64,000 bases of DNA from Psychrobacillus sp048572895 (GTDB lineage: Bacteria > Bacillota > Bacilli > Bacillales_A > Planococcaceae): the NCBI RefSeq assembly GCF_048572895.1, contig NZ_CP183878.1:3038001-3102000 (forward strand), read 5' to 3'. This document shows, piece after piece, positions 1-8,930 of the stretch. A program made the position numbers and the translations under genes. The notes beneath the pieces are model-generated. The model was not told where the DNA came from. It did not search any database and saw nothing but the letters and a program-made list of their open reading frames with translations. Position 1 is the first letter of the stretch. Every line of letters starts with the position of its first letter.

Positions 1-1084
1 ATTCATATCCAGGAATATCATCATTGTATCCGCTTATAGTCGATGGCATAGGATTTTTTGCTACTTCTGCACGACCTTCAAAGAAAGCGTCAACAATCGC
101 TTGTTTATCAATTGCATAGTTTACAGCTTGTCGAACCTTTTGGTTATCGAATGGTGGACGAGTGCTTGTTAAACCAAGGTAACCAACATTCATGGATGGA
201 CGCTCGAATAGTTGTAAAGCTGCATCTGCTTCTACTGTTGCTCCATCTGAAGGATTTACACCATCAGCTAAATCTATTGCTCCAGATAAAAGATCGTTTA
301 AACGAGCAGAGTTATCTGGAATTGCACGGAAAACAACTTTATCCAATTTAGGCTCTTCTGAATTCCAATACTCTTCATTCTTTTCAATAGTAATAGAATC
401 ATTACGTTTCCATTCTACAAATTTGAATGGTCCAGTACCAACTGGGCTATCACCAAATTTGTCTCCAGCTGCTTCAAATGCAGTCGGACTTGCAATTGCA
501 AAAGGGCTCATTGCAATATTTTTTAAGAAAGGTGCTTGAGCACGAGTAAGCTTAAATATTACTGTGTAATCTCCCTCAGCAGTAACTGAATCAATTACGC
601 GACTTTCATCACCAGCAAATCCCCCGAACATAGACTTATAATACGGGAATAGATCTTCGGAACCATTTGCCCAACGTTCAAAGTTTTTTACAACTGCCTC
701 TGCGTTGAAGTCTGTTCCATCATGGAATTTTACTCCTTCACGAAGTGTGAAAGTATACGTAAGACCATCTTCAGATGGCTCCCATTTAGTAGCTAATCCT
801 TCATTAATAGTTGTATCTTGTTCCCCAAAGTTTAAAAGTGTTTCTAATACGTTTTGGGTAACTTTAAAGGACTCACCATCGGTAGCACCTGCTGGATCTA
901 GTGTAACTGAGTCCCCCCCTCGGCCAAAGACTAATACTTTTTCTTCGCCGGAGTCTGTTGTTCCTTTGTCATTATCTTTTTTTGTATCGCCGTCTGATGA
1001 ATCGCCAGATGAACACGCAGCAAGTACTACAGTAAGTGCAACGAACATCAACAGCATAAATGACCATATTTTCGATTTTCTCAT
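1..1084 (-). CDS. appA: Oligopeptide ABC transporter substrate-binding lipoprotein (AppA/OppA type), C-terminus outside window
   Basis: Extracellular solute-binding protein, family 5, that would deliver peptides to the ABC transporter encoded by the preceding ATPase genes. I translated about 361 residues from the ATG at 1084, which has GGAGGGG upstream. It begins with a basic n-region, a hydrophobic segment and the lipobox L21-A-A-C24, so the mature protein should be a membrane-anchored lipoprotein. A Ser/Asp/Lys-rich linker follows, then typical family phrases (VTLDPAGATDGES, TYTFTLREGVKFHDGTDF, SPVGTGPFKFVEW). It lies 25 bp after the second ATPase gene. The order ATPase-ATPase-binding protein matches appDFABC of B. 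subtilis, so two permease genes are expected beyond position 1. Peptide specificity cannot be read from the sequence. Confidence 0.93.
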   Translation of the reverse strand, partial: MRKSKIWSFMLLMFVALTVVLAACSSGDSSDGDTKKDNDKGTTDSGEEKVLVFGRGGDSVTLDPAGATDGESFKVTQNVLETLLNFGEQDTTINEGLATKWEPSEDGLTYTFTLREGVKFHDGTDFNAEAVVKNFERWANGSEDLFPYYKSMFGGFAGDESRVIDSVTAEGDYTVIFKLTRAQAPFLKNIAMSPFAIASPTAFEAAGDKFGDSPVGTGPFKFVEWKRNDSITIEKNEEYWNSEEPKLDKVVFRAIPDNSARLNDLLSGAIDLADGVNPSDGATVEADAALQLFERPSMNVGYLGLTSTRPPFDNQKVRQAVNYAIDKQAIVDAFFEGRAEVAKNPMPSTISGYNDDIPGYE

Positions 1085-1109
1085 TTGGACCCCTCCATAA
1101 AGTTTATTA

Positions 1110-2093
1110 TCAATGTTGCACTTGCTCATTGTATAAATGGCAGGCAACAAAATGACCAGTTTTAGCTTCTTGTAATTGTGGAACTTCCTTCACACATATG
1201 TCCATTTTAAAAGGACATCTTGTATGGAAAGTACACCCTGTTGGTGGATTAGAGGGACTTGGAATGTCTCCTTCTAAAATAATTTGTTCACGTTTAAATT
1301 CTGGATCTGGTACAGGGACTGCAGAAAGTAAAGCTCTTGTATAAGGATGTAAGGGTTCAGCATACATTGATTCACTGGTAGCAAGTTCTACCATTCTACC
1401 TAAGTACATAACCCCTACACGGTCACTTATATGACGAACTACTCCTAAATCATGGGCGATAAAGATATAGGTTAGTTTTAGCTCTTTCTGTAAATCTTGC
1501 ATGAGATTCAAAACTTGTGCTTGTATTGAAACGTCTAGCGCAGATACTGGCTCATCCGCTATTATCAACTTTGGATTAGTCATCAACGCTCTTGCAATTC
1601 CTATACGCTGCCGTTGTCCACCACTAAATTGATGTGGATAACGTTTTGCATGATAGCTACTTAAACCAACAATTTCTAAAAAGTCATGTACTTTCTTTTT
1701 TCTGCTTTTTGGGTCGCCAATATTATGAACAATTAAAGGCTCCATTAAAATCTTTTCTATTGTATGACGAGGATTCAAGGATGCGTATGGATCTTGAAAT
1801 ACCATTTGTATTTCACGTCTTGCTTTTCTCATCTCGTCATTAGAAATATTCGTTAGCTCTTTACCGTTAAATGTCACTTTTCCTTCAGTAGGCTCTAGTA
1901 ATCTCATCAGCATTCTACCAGTAGTAGATTTACCACATCCAGATTCACCAACTATGCCCAGAGTCTCACCTTCGTTCACAAAAAAGGAAATGTCGTCTAC
2001 TGCCTTCACATTTCCCGTGTGCTTTCCTAACAATCCACTACGTATTGGAAAATACTTTTTTAATCCTTCAACTTTTAACAACGGCTCTGTCAT
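1110..2093 (-). CDS. appF: Oligopeptide ABC transporter ATP-binding protein AppF/OppF
   Basis: One of the two cytoplasmic ATPase subunits driving peptide import. A 327-residue protein starting MTEPLLKVEG; this ATG has AAGGAGG 8 nt upstream, and a longer reading from 2252 has no comparable site and only adds non-homologous residues. Walker A is GESGCGKST (residues 49-57), followed by the Q-loop (MVFQDPYASLNPR), signature FSGGQRQRIGIARAL and Walker B LIIADEPVSALD. The C-terminal oligopeptide/dipeptide domain has the cysteine motif GCTFHTRCPF. The start overlaps the end of appD by 26 nt, which implies translational coupling. Confidence 0.95.
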   Translation of the reverse strand: MTEPLLKVEGLKKYFPIRSGLLGKHTGNVKAVDDISFFVNEGETLGIVGESGCGKSTTGRMLMRLLEPTEGKVTFNGKELTNISNDEMRKARREIQMVFQDPYASLNPRHTIEKILMEPLIVHNIGDPKSRKKKVHDFLEIVGLSSYHAKRYPHQFSGGQRQRIGIARALMTNPKLIIADEPVSALDVSIQAQVLNLMQDLQKELKLTYIFIAHDLGVVRHISDRVGVMYLGRMVELATSESMYAEPLHPYTRALLSAVPVPDPEFKREQIILEGDIPSPSNPPTGCTFHTRCPFKMDICVKEVPQLQEAKTGHFVACHLYNEQVQH

Positions 2094-3087
2094 CTGCCAA
2101 AACCTCCTTGTCATCGTATAAGAAGCATCTTGTTTTATGACCTTCCGATGTTTCGTAGAGCGGAGGATTTTCTTCTGTGCATCTTCCAAATACAAATTCA
2201 CAGCGAGCGGCAAATCTGCAGCCCTGTGCAATTGAGCCAGGTTTTGGAACACTTCCAGGAATAGAATAGAGTCGTTGCTTTTTATAGCGCATATCTGGAA
2301 CAGAAGCGATTAAGCCTTTTGTATAAGGATGCTGTGGATTATTAAAAATCGTATCCACAGTTCCTTGTTCGACTACTTTTCCTGCATACATAACTACTAC
2401 TCTCTCACAAGTTTCCGCTACTACCCCTAAGTCATGTGTTATTAAAATTACCGCTGTGTTAAGTCGTTCATTTAGCTCACGCATTAGTTTTAATATTTGA
2501 GCCTGAATAGTTACATCCAGGGCTGTAGTTGGTTCATCCGCTATTAGCAGCTTTGGGTCACAAACTAAAGCCATAGCGATCATGACACGCTGTCTCATTC
2601 CACCCGAGAGTTGGTGCGGATAGTCATTCATAAGCTCTTCTGCTCTCGGTAGGCCAACTAGTTTTAGCATTTCTACAGCTCTTGCATGTGCTTTCTTTTT
2701 ACTCCAGTCTTTCTTATGTAAGGTAATCGCCTCTAGTAATTGATTTCCGATAGTAAATAAAGGATTTAAAGATGTCATTGGTTCTTGGAAAATCATTGCA
2801 ACATCATTACCACGAACTTTACGCATTTCTTTCTCCGAAAACTTCGTTAAGTCTTTTCCTTCGAACAATATTTGACCACTAGTAATTTTTCCAGGCGGAC
2901 TAGGAACTAATCCCATAATCGATAGAGATGTTACACTTTTTCCACAACCTGATTCTCCAACAATCCCTAGTATTTCCCCTTCTCTTACATGAAAATCAAT
3001 ATGATCTACGGATGGAATAACACCATCATCTGTGAAAAAGGACGTTTGAAGATCTTTCACTTCCAAAATTGTCTGCCGTTCTCCCAT
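2068..3087 (-). CDS. appD: Oligopeptide ABC transporter ATP-binding protein AppD/OppD
   Basis: First gene of the peptide transporter operon, the partner ATPase of AppF. The chosen ATG (MGERQTILEVKDLQ) gives 339 residues and follows AAAGAGGG at 7 nt; a GTG six codons upstream would place that site inside the coding sequence. Walker A GESGCGKS, signature LSGGMRQRVMIAMAL and Walker B LLIADEPTTALDV are intact. The C-terminal region carries the QGCRFAARCEF oligopeptide-domain cysteines. The gene is preceded by a sigma-A-like promoter and followed by appF with a 26-nt overlap. Confidence 0.95.
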   Translation of the reverse strand: MGERQTILEVKDLQTSFFTDDGVIPSVDHIDFHVREGEILGIVGESGCGKSVTSLSIMGLVPSPPGKITSGQILFEGKDLTKFSEKEMRKVRGNDVAMIFQEPMTSLNPLFTIGNQLLEAITLHKKDWSKKKAHARAVEMLKLVGLPRAEELMNDYPHQLSGGMRQRVMIAMALVCDPKLLIADEPTTALDVTIQAQILKLMRELNERLNTAVILITHDLGVVAETCERVVVMYAGKVVEQGTVDTIFNNPQHPYTKGLIASVPDMRYKKQRLYSIPGSVPKPGSIAQGCRFAARCEFVFGRCTEENPPLYETSEGHKTRCFLYDDKEVLADDRAVVKS

Positions 3088-3142
3088 GATGTTCCCTCTT
3101 TTCACAAAAATTGAAAATTCCTAATTTAATGACTATATTGAT

Positions 3143-3170
3143 ATTTTACACAAAAACTCTTCTTATGCAA
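3143..3170 (-). promoter_or_regulatory. Sigma-A-like promoter for the app operon
   Basis: On the minus strand TTGCAT and TAAAAT are separated by 16 nt, about 55 nt upstream of the appD start. The match is good but not perfect. No CodY box or other operator was recognised around it. Confidence 0.5.
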
Positions 3171-3213
3171 CACTTTTCTGAAAAGTCATACGACTATCCT
3201 TTATCTTTAGGTA

Positions 3214-3262
3214 TAAAAAAAAACATCTTATAAGCTAAAGAAACACTTATAAGATGTTTAAA
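3214..3262 (-). terminator. Intrinsic terminator after ygaD
   Basis: Fourteen-bp inverted repeat (AAACATCTTATAAG at 3221-3234 with CTTATAAGATGTTT at 3246-3259), followed on the minus strand by a long T-run. It ends just downstream of the ygaD stop codon and separates that gene from the app operon. Confidence 0.85.
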
Positions 3263-3269
3263 TTACTAT

Positions 3270-5018
3270 TTACGTATCAAGTTGTTGTATTTGGAATAAA
3301 TTATAATATATATTTTTTTCCTTCATCAATTGTACATGAGAACCGCTCTCCATTACTTTACCATTTTCAATAACAAATATATTATCCGCATGTGTAATAG
3401 TAGATAGGCGGTGAGCTACAATAATAGTTGTACGATTTGAAGCTAGCTTCTCTAATGAATCCTGTATTAAAGATTCACTCTCTAAATCTAATGCGGAAGT
3501 TGCCTCATCTAGAACTAATATAGGTGGATTTTTTAAAAATACTCGTGCGATAGCAACGCGTTGCTTTTGACCTCCTGAAAGCTTCACTCCACGTTCACCA
3601 ACTTTTGTTTCATATCCCCCAGGTAGTTCCATGATAAAGTCGTGTGCATTTGCAGCTTGTGCAGCTTCCATCACTTCTTCATCTGTAGCACCTGGTTTCC
3701 CCATAAGTATATTGGATTTGACCGAATCACTAAAGAGAATATTATCTTGGAGTACTATACCAACTTGCTGTCTCAACGATTCAATCGTAACATCCCGAAC
3801 ATCCTTGCCATCAATTAGTACTTGTCCGGAAGTAACATCATAGAATCTAGGAATTAAGCTGATAATAGTTGATTTACCGCCACCACTCATACCTACAAAA
3901 GCCACTGTTTCTCCTGCTTTAACATGGAAGTCGACATCCTCTAAAATCATATGGCCATCTTTTTCATATTGGAAAGAAACTTTGGAAAATGTCAATTCCC
4001 CACTAGCGTCACCTATAGTAGAAGCCCCTTTTTTATCGACAATATCATACTCTTCATCCATTAATTCAAATACACGATCCATAGAGGCAAATGACTGGGT
4101 TAATGTTGTCGATGAATTCACTAATCGTCTTAACGGGCTATATAAACGCTCAATATATGCTATAAATGCAGCCATCGTTCCTACAGAAAGTCTTCCATGG
4201 ATAGCTTCATAACCGGCGTAAGCAATAACAAGTAAAGGTGCAATATCCGTAATTGTATTAACTACTGCAAATGCTTTTGCATTCCAAACAGTTTGTTTTA
4301 CTGCCGCATCTAAAAACTCTCCATTTGTTTCATTGAACAATTTCTGTTCATGTTTTTCTAACGTAAAAGTTTTAATAATACTCATGCCTTGTACACGTTC
4401 ATGTAAGTAACTTTGAACTCCTGCAAGTGCTTGGGAACGCTCCCTCGTTAAATCCCGTAATCTTCCGAAGAAGTATTTGACGCTGAACGCATAAAATGGG
4501 AAAGCAAGTAACGTGACCAAAGTAAGCTTTACATTCATCGTTAGCATAATTCCGATTGCGATTAATATAGTTGCTAAATCCAACCAGACATTCATCAACC
4601 CAATCATGACAAAGTTTTTAGTCTGCTCCACATCATTGATGACCCTAGAAATAACCTCTCCAGCACGGGTGTTGGAATAATATTTTAAGCTTAGCTTTTG
4701 CAAGTGAATATACAGTTTTTTACGTATATCAAACAAAATTTGATTGCTCACCAGCTGTGCTAAATATTGTCTATAATATTCTATTGGTGGACGAACGATT
4801 AAGAATACTAATACAGTCCCTCCAAGCCAATAAAATAATTGAGTTAATTTTTCATCATTTGTTAAAGCTTCTGCACCGATAATATCATCTATAACAACTT
4901 TGATAAGAATCGGAATAAATAATGGAATTGCAAATTTAATAATCCCAATCACAATCGTTAAGAAAATTTGAAAGTTATACGGTTTTACAAATTGCATATA
5001 TCTTTTCATCGAACTCAT
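3270..5018 (-). CDS. ygaD: YgaD-like multidrug/lipid ABC exporter (fused membrane and ATPase domains)
   Basis: Half-transporter of 582 residues that would act as a homodimeric exporter in the cytoplasmic membrane. The start MSSMKRYMQF follows AAAGGAG by 7 nt; a longer reading from 5078 runs through the upstream terminator and is rejected. Residues 15-310 form a type I exporter domain with six predicted membrane segments. The nucleotide-binding domain has Walker A GMSGGGKST (376-384), signature LSGGQ (about 485) and Walker B ILVLDEATSALD (about 505). It lies downstream of ntdP, the same neighbour as ygaC-ygaD in B. subtilis. The substrate is unknown. Confidence 0.92.
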   Translation of the reverse strand: MSSMKRYMQFVKPYNFQIFLTIVIGIIKFAIPLFIPILIKVVIDDIIGAEALTNDEKLTQLFYWLGGTVLVFLIVRPPIEYYRQYLAQLVSNQILFDIRKKLYIHLQKLSLKYYSNTRAGEVISRVINDVEQTKNFVMIGLMNVWLDLATILIAIGIMLTMNVKLTLVTLLAFPFYAFSVKYFFGRLRDLTRERSQALAGVQSYLHERVQGMSIIKTFTLEKHEQKLFNETNGEFLDAAVKQTVWNAKAFAVVNTITDIAPLLVIAYAGYEAIHGRLSVGTMAAFIAYIERLYSPLRRLVNSSTTLTQSFASMDRVFELMDEEYDIVDKKGASTIGDASGELTFSKVSFQYEKDGHMILEDVDFHVKAGETVAFVGMSGGGKSTIISLIPRFYDVTSGQVLIDGKDVRDVTIESLRQQVGIVLQDNILFSDSVKSNILMGKPGATDEEVMEAAQAANAHDFIMELPGGYETKVGERGVKLSGGQKQRVAIARVFLKNPPILVLDEATSALDLESESLIQDSLEKLASNRTTIIVAHRLSTITHADNIFVIENGKVMESGSHVQLMKEKNIYYNLFQIQQLDT

Positions 5019-5039
5019 GTTATAACTCCTTTCTACCAT

Positions 5040-5076
5040 GAGAAAAACCTGTTGCATGTTTTCAACAGGTTTTTCC
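5040..5076 (-). terminator. Hairpin terminator between ntdP and ygaD
   Basis: Perfect 12-bp inverted repeat AAAAACCTGTTG (5043-5054) and CAACAGGTTTTT (5063-5074). T-runs flank it on both strands. It sits between the ntdP stop and the ygaD ribosome-binding site, so it probably attenuates read-through from ntdP. Confidence 0.75.
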
Positions 5077-5078
5077 AA

Positions 5079-5618
5079 CTACTCATTCAACTGTTTATGA
5101 AAATGATAACGACTTGTCCAAGCCTCGATAAAATCCGGTGCAAATGGACCTCTTCTTTGTTTTATCCAGGAAATGAGCTTTTCTATATTGCGATCTAGAA
5201 TGCCATCAATTTCTTCTGGATACTTCATTTCCTTTTTATGTTGCTCGTATTCGTCCTCATCTAGAATTGTGTAGGTCATATCAGGAAATACCTTCACATC
5301 CAAATCATAATCAATGTACTTGAGCATCCCATTGTTATAGACAAATGGAGAACTCATGTTGATGTAATAGTATACACCATCTTCTCGTAGCATACAAATA
5401 ATGTTAAACCAATATTCTGCATGAAAGTAGCAAATAGAAGGTTCTCTTGTAATCCAAGTTCTACCGTCTGATTCAATTACAAGTGTTCGCTCATTTGCAC
5501 CAATTACAATATTTTTGGTTCCTTTTAAAACCATCGTTTCTTGCCAGACACGGTGGATTCGGCCATTATGCTTGTAGCTGTGAATTTGAATAGTTTCTCC
5601 TTCGTTTGGAATCGCCAT
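5079..5618 (-). CDS. ntdP: Nucleoside tri/diphosphate phosphatase NtdP (YgaC, DUF402)
   Basis: A 179-residue cytosolic protein matching the DUF402/YgaC family, whose studied members hydrolyse nucleoside tri- and diphosphates. The length is that of the B. subtilis protein. Recognisable blocks are the N-terminal GETIQIHSYKHNGRIHRVW, the central DGRTWITREPSICYFH and the C-terminal acidic DLDVKVFPDMTYTILDEDE with the metal-binding-type aspartates, ending in a basic RRGPFAPDF segment. It lies between the spore-protein gene and ygaD, as in B. subtilis. The start ATG is used as is; a moderate AAGGTGG lies upstream. Confidence 0.9.
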   Translation of the reverse strand: MAIPNEGETIQIHSYKHNGRIHRVWQETMVLKGTKNIVIGANERTLVIESDGRTWITREPSICYFHAEYWFNIICMLREDGVYYYINMSSPFVYNNGMLKYIDYDLDVKVFPDMTYTILDEDEYEQHKKEMKYPEEIDGILDRNIEKLISWIKQRRGPFAPDFIEAWTSRYHFHKQLNE

Positions 5619-5708
5619 GATTTAGCCACCTTTTCGTCAAGCGCAAATTTAGAATTTATATACTTATTTTCTTATTATAGCAATTCACTGTAAAAAACTA
5701 TAGTAAAA

Positions 5709-5746
5709 AAATCAGCGAGGGTATTTTACCCTCGCTGATTTTTGGT
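5709..5746 (-). terminator. Intrinsic terminator after the sspE-like gene
   Basis: Fourteen-bp inverted repeat built on AATCAGCGAGGGTA and TACCCTCGCTGATT, followed by seven T on the minus strand. It lies immediately after the small spore-protein gene, which is therefore monocistronic. Confidence 0.88.
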
Positions 5747-5755
5747 GAATCCATG

Positions 5756-5908
5756 TTATTTAGTTGAGTTAGAAGAACGATTTGCTTGTGGACCGCTAGC
5801 TTGTTGTTTTTTCAACTCTGCTTGACGATTTTGTTCTTTAACTTTTTGAATATCAGTTTCAGAAGCAAACTCTTGGTTTCGATTCTGCTGGTTTCTGTTA
5901 TTCTTCAT
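5756..5908 (-). CDS. sspE: Gamma-type small acid-soluble spore protein (SspE-like)
   Basis: A 50-residue, Asn/Gln/Lys-rich protein containing the hallmark EFASETDIQKVKEQNRQAE of gamma-type SASP, which are amino-acid stores in the spore core. Only one copy of the repeat found in larger family members is present, so this is a short form (B. subtilis SspE is 84 residues). The start MKNNRNQQNRN has GGAGGTG 8 nt upstream; the longer reading from 5938 is rejected. A sigma-G-type promoter lies directly upstream and a terminator follows. The position between fabL and ntdP agrees with B. subtilis sspE. Confidence 0.88.
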   Translation of the reverse strand: MKNNRNQQNRNQEFASETDIQKVKEQNRQAELKKQQASGPQANRSSNSTK

Positions 5909-5932
5909 GGACTTTTCACCTCCGCACATAGA

Positions 5933-5961
5933 TATCATGTGCAGTTGGCGTAATTTTATTC
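5933..5961 (-). promoter_or_regulatory. Sigma-G-type forespore promoter for sspE-like gene
   Basis: On the minus strand GAATA (minus 35) and CATGATA (minus 10) are separated by 17 nt. This matches the forespore consensus GHATR / CATNHTA. It lies 24 nt upstream of the start codon. Confidence 0.7.
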
Positions 5962-6011
5962 ATAATATTATTATTTTTGATTTGTTAATGAAAAGTGTTA
6001 GTATATTACTC

Positions 6012-6758
6012 TTACATTTTAATCGATCTTCCACCATCTACAATAATTGTTTGTCCACGAATCATAGAAGCATCATCTGATAGTAAGAACATTGCTGTTT
6101 TTACCATGTCTTCGATTTCTACCATTCGTCCTGCAGGGGTGTTCACTCGAGCATCCTCTAGTAATTCTTCACGATTTGGGAAATGCTTAAGAGCATCTGT
6201 GTCGAGTGCACCACCAGAGACAGTATTTACTACAATCCCTTTAGGAGCAAGCTCCACTGCCAGGTATCTTGTAAGTGATTCTATTGCTGCCTTTGATACA
6301 CCGACTGTTGTGTAGTTTTCTAAATAGCGGATAGATCCTAGAGAACTAATTCCTAATATTTTTCCGCCTTCTGGCATTAGCTTTGCCGCTTCTTGGGCAC
6401 CAAAGAGCATCCCTTTTGCGTTAATATTCATTGTCCAGTCCCAGTGTGATTCCTCTAATTCCATAATTGGACGCAAAACACCGGAAGCTGCATTACTAAC
6501 AAAAATATCTAATCGACCAAACTCTTCCTTAATGGTTTGGAACATAACTCGCAGCTTCTCTACGTCCCCTACATTTGCCTTCACTAAAAGTGTTTTTCTT
6601 CCTAAAGCCTCTATTTCCTTAACAGTGTCTAAGGCTGCCGTTTTACTTCTCGCATAGTTTACAACGATGTCATAGCCATTTTTGGCAAGTTCAATAGCAA
6701 TAGCTTTTCCTAAACCTCTGCTACTACCTGTAACTAATGCAACTTTATTGTTTGTCAT
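6012..6758 (-). CDS. fabL: Enoyl-ACP reductase III FabL (NADPH)
   Basis: Last reductive step of fatty-acid elongation. The 248-residue short-chain dehydrogenase is strongly similar to B. subtilis FabL, including the blocks SGVLRPIMELEESHWDWTMNIN and DTDALKHFPNREELLEDAR. The NADP-binding motif TGSSRGLG is at residues 10-17, and the catalytic pair Tyr149-x6-Lys156 is in YTTVGVSK. The ATG at 6758 follows GAGAGGAAG and sits 1 bp after the mutY stop, so the two genes are probably translationally coupled. No second enoyl reductase is in the window. Confidence 0.95.
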   Translation of the reverse strand: MTNNKVALVTGSSRGLGKAIAIELAKNGYDIVVNYARSKTAALDTVKEIEALGRKTLLVKANVGDVEKLRVMFQTIKEEFGRLDIFVSNAASGVLRPIMELEESHWDWTMNINAKGMLFGAQEAAKLMPEGGKILGISSLGSIRYLENYTTVGVSKAAIESLTRYLAVELAPKGIVVNTVSGGALDTDALKHFPNREELLEDARVNTPAGRMVEIEDMVKTAMFLLSDDASMIRGQTIIVDGGRSIKM

Positions 6759-6759
6759 T

Positions 6760-7824
6760 TTAAATCTTCCTCTCTTTCCATGCATTCCATATTTTTAACA
6801 TTGGGACAGGCATCGGTTGTTGATTTACTTCTTCAATAGATAGCCATTTACATCGAGATGTAAGTTCCTTTTCCTTTTTTAATGTTGCTTCAAAGCTTTC
6901 CATTTCCCATACTAAATGAGAGAACACATGCTTAAATTCATTGATCAATGGACCTTTTGCTATTTCTACTCCATAATCATGTTCGACAACCTCTTCAACT
7001 GTATGGTTAGGTGTTGGTAGCTCTACCATAGGGAACTGCCACATATTAGCAAGTAAACCTTTTGCAGGTCGTTTTTCCAGAAGAACAAGACCATCCTTAT
7101 TACGTATAACAACCGTTTTTACTTTATGTATCTTCGATTTCTTTTGGATAGTTTTTATTGGTAGCTCATCCTGCATACCTTCAAAAAATGCAGAACAGTT
7201 TTCTCTTACTGGACATAGTAAGCACTTTGGTTTAGTCGGGGTACAAATTATTGCACCAAGTTCCATAAGTCCTTGATTAAATGCAGAGGGATTTTCAGGG
7301 TCGATTAAATCCATTACAGCCTCTTCAAATATTTTCTTCGTTTTCGGCTTCGCGATATCTTCTTTTATTAATAATAGTCGAGAAAGTACACGCATGACAT
7401 TTCCATCTACGGCATGTTCTGGGACTCCATATGCAATACTAAGTACAGCCCCAGCTGTGTATGGACCTACACCCTTTAACTTGGAAATTTCTTTGCGAGT
7501 GGAAGGTACTACACTTCCATATTGTTCAACGACTTCTTTAACACCTGATTGTAGGTTTCGAGCACGGGAATAGTAACCCAACCCTTCCCATTCTTTTAAT
7601 AATTCTCCTTCATCAGCGCTAGCTAAAGATTCAATCGAAGGATATTTTGCGATAAATCTTTCATAATAAGGAATAACCGTATCAACTTTTGTCTGCTGTA
7701 GCATAACTTCGGAAACCCAAATTTTATAAGGATCCGTTGTTTTCCTCCAAGGTAAATCACGTTTTTCTTCTAGAAACCATGAAACTAAAGCATCTCTAAC
7801 CTGTTCTTTATATAATTCGTTCAC
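6760..7824 (-). CDS. mutY: A/G-specific adenine DNA glycosylase MutY
   Basis: Removes adenine mispaired with 8-oxoguanine. I use a GTG start (354 residues) because AAGGAAGGA lies 7 nt before it; the ATG ten codons upstream has no such site. The glycosylase domain has the catalytic Glu39 (SEVMLQQT), a helix-hairpin-helix KLKGVGPYTAGAV (116-127) and catalytic Asp140 (AVDGNV). The iron-sulfur cysteines are 194, 201, 204 and 210 in C-x6-C-x2-C-x5-C spacing. A C-terminal NUDIX-like 8-oxoG recognition domain starts near residue 230. It is upstream of and coupled to fabL, as in B. subtilis. Confidence 0.96.
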   Translation of the reverse strand: MNELYKEQVRDALVSWFLEEKRDLPWRKTTDPYKIWVSEVMLQQTKVDTVIPYYERFIAKYPSIESLASADEGELLKEWEGLGYYSRARNLQSGVKEVVEQYGSVVPSTRKEISKLKGVGPYTAGAVLSIAYGVPEHAVDGNVMRVLSRLLLIKEDIAKPKTKKIFEEAVMDLIDPENPSAFNQGLMELGAIICTPTKPKCLLCPVRENCSAFFEGMQDELPIKTIQKKSKIHKVKTVVIRNKDGLVLLEKRPAKGLLANMWQFPMVELPTPNHTVEEVVEHDYGVEIAKGPLINEFKHVFSHLVWEMESFEATLKKEKELTSRCKWLSIEEVNQQPMPVPMLKIWNAWKERKI

Positions 7825-7946
7825 TGTAAAATCCTTCCTTGCGATTATTGACATGAAATAATGGGTATATGAATAGTAGTAGCTTTGTTTTTTAAGTAAT
7901 TTATTTTAAGATGAAGTTAGCTGTAATCTTAAAAGGAGCTGGTTGT

Positions 7947-8927
7947 ATGGACACAGGCACACATGTCGTTATGGGTATCGCACTAGGTGGTCTATCTCTT
8001 ATGGACCCCGTAGTTGCTGGCAGTACGCTTACAACGACTGCAGTAATAGCAGGTACAATAATCGGCTCACAAGCCCCTGATATAGATACTGTTTTAAAAT
8101 TACGTAATAATGCTGTTTATATTCGACATCATCGAGGAATCACCCACTCTATTCCTGCCGTTATTTTATGGCCTATCTTGATAGCAGGAGTGCTATGGCT
8201 TATTTTGCCAGAAGCCAATCTACTGCATTTATGGTTATGGACTTTTTTAGCGGTGTTTGTACATGTTTTTGTTGATATATTCAATTCTTACGGCACTCAA
8301 GCATTAAGGCCATTTTCAAGGAAGTGGGTTGCCTTAGGTGTTATCAATACATTTGATCCGATTATCTTTGGGATTCATGTGGTTGGTCTATTCTTTTGGA
8401 TGTTCGGCTTAAATCCTGTTCCAACCTTTCTTACTATGTACGCCATTATTTTCATCTATTATATATTACGATTTGCCTTACAGCATGCTGTAAAAAATTC
8501 TGTAAAGCATACTATTCCCGATGCCGATGAAATTATCGTCGCACCAACGATGAAATTTTTACAATGGAGAGTAGCCGCAATTTCAAAAACACATCATTAT
8601 GTCGGACGAGCATATGGTAGGTCTATCACAATTTACGATAAGTTCGAACGTAATCCGCTACCCGAATCGGATTTAGTAAAGGCGGCCTTGAAGGATAAAA
8701 ACTTAAGTGCCTTTACTTCGTTTTCTCCTATATATCGCTGGGAGATTACTGAATTTGAACATATTTATGAAGTAAGGCTTATTGATTTGCGATATCGAAG
8801 TAATGACTATTATCCATTTGTAGCTGTAGCCCATTTAAATGAAGACCTAGAAATAGTCAATTCATACACGGGATGGATTTTCAGCGAAGACAAGCTTCGA
8901 AAGAAATTAGACTTCATCTCTCATTAA
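7947..8927 (+). CDS. yfhP: YfhP-like membrane-bound metal-dependent hydrolase
   Basis: A 326-residue member of the YdjM/YfhP family. The start MDTGTHVVMG is set by AAAAGGAG 8 nt upstream; the earlier ATG at 7911 lacks a site. The family's conserved metal-site-like residues are visible: THVVMG at the N-terminus, SQAPDIDT and RHHRGITHS near residues 45-75, then HVFVDIFNSYGT. Several hydrophobic segments occupy residues 10-185, followed by a soluble C-terminal half. It is divergent from mutY. In B. subtilis this protein is linked to surfactin regulation, but the biochemical reaction is not established. Confidence 0.88.
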   Translation: MDTGTHVVMGIALGGLSLMDPVVAGSTLTTTAVIAGTIIGSQAPDIDTVLKLRNNAVYIRHHRGITHSIPAVILWPILIAGVLWLILPEANLLHLWLWTFLAVFVHVFVDIFNSYGTQALRPFSRKWVALGVINTFDPIIFGIHVVGLFFWMFGLNPVPTFLTMYAIIFIYYILRFALQHAVKNSVKHTIPDADEIIVAPTMKFLQWRVAAISKTHHYVGRAYGRSITIYDKFERNPLPESDLVKAALKDKNLSAFTSFSPIYRWEITEFEHIYEVRLIDLRYRSNDYYPFVAVAHLNEDLEIVNSYTGWIFSEDKLRKKLDFISH

Positions 8928-8930
8928 CAT

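Noticed and set aside
58..1100. Plus-strand reading frames across the first kilobase
   Set aside because: They are shadows of the minus-strand peptide-binding lipoprotein gene, which runs off the window edge and has a clear signal peptide and family sequence.
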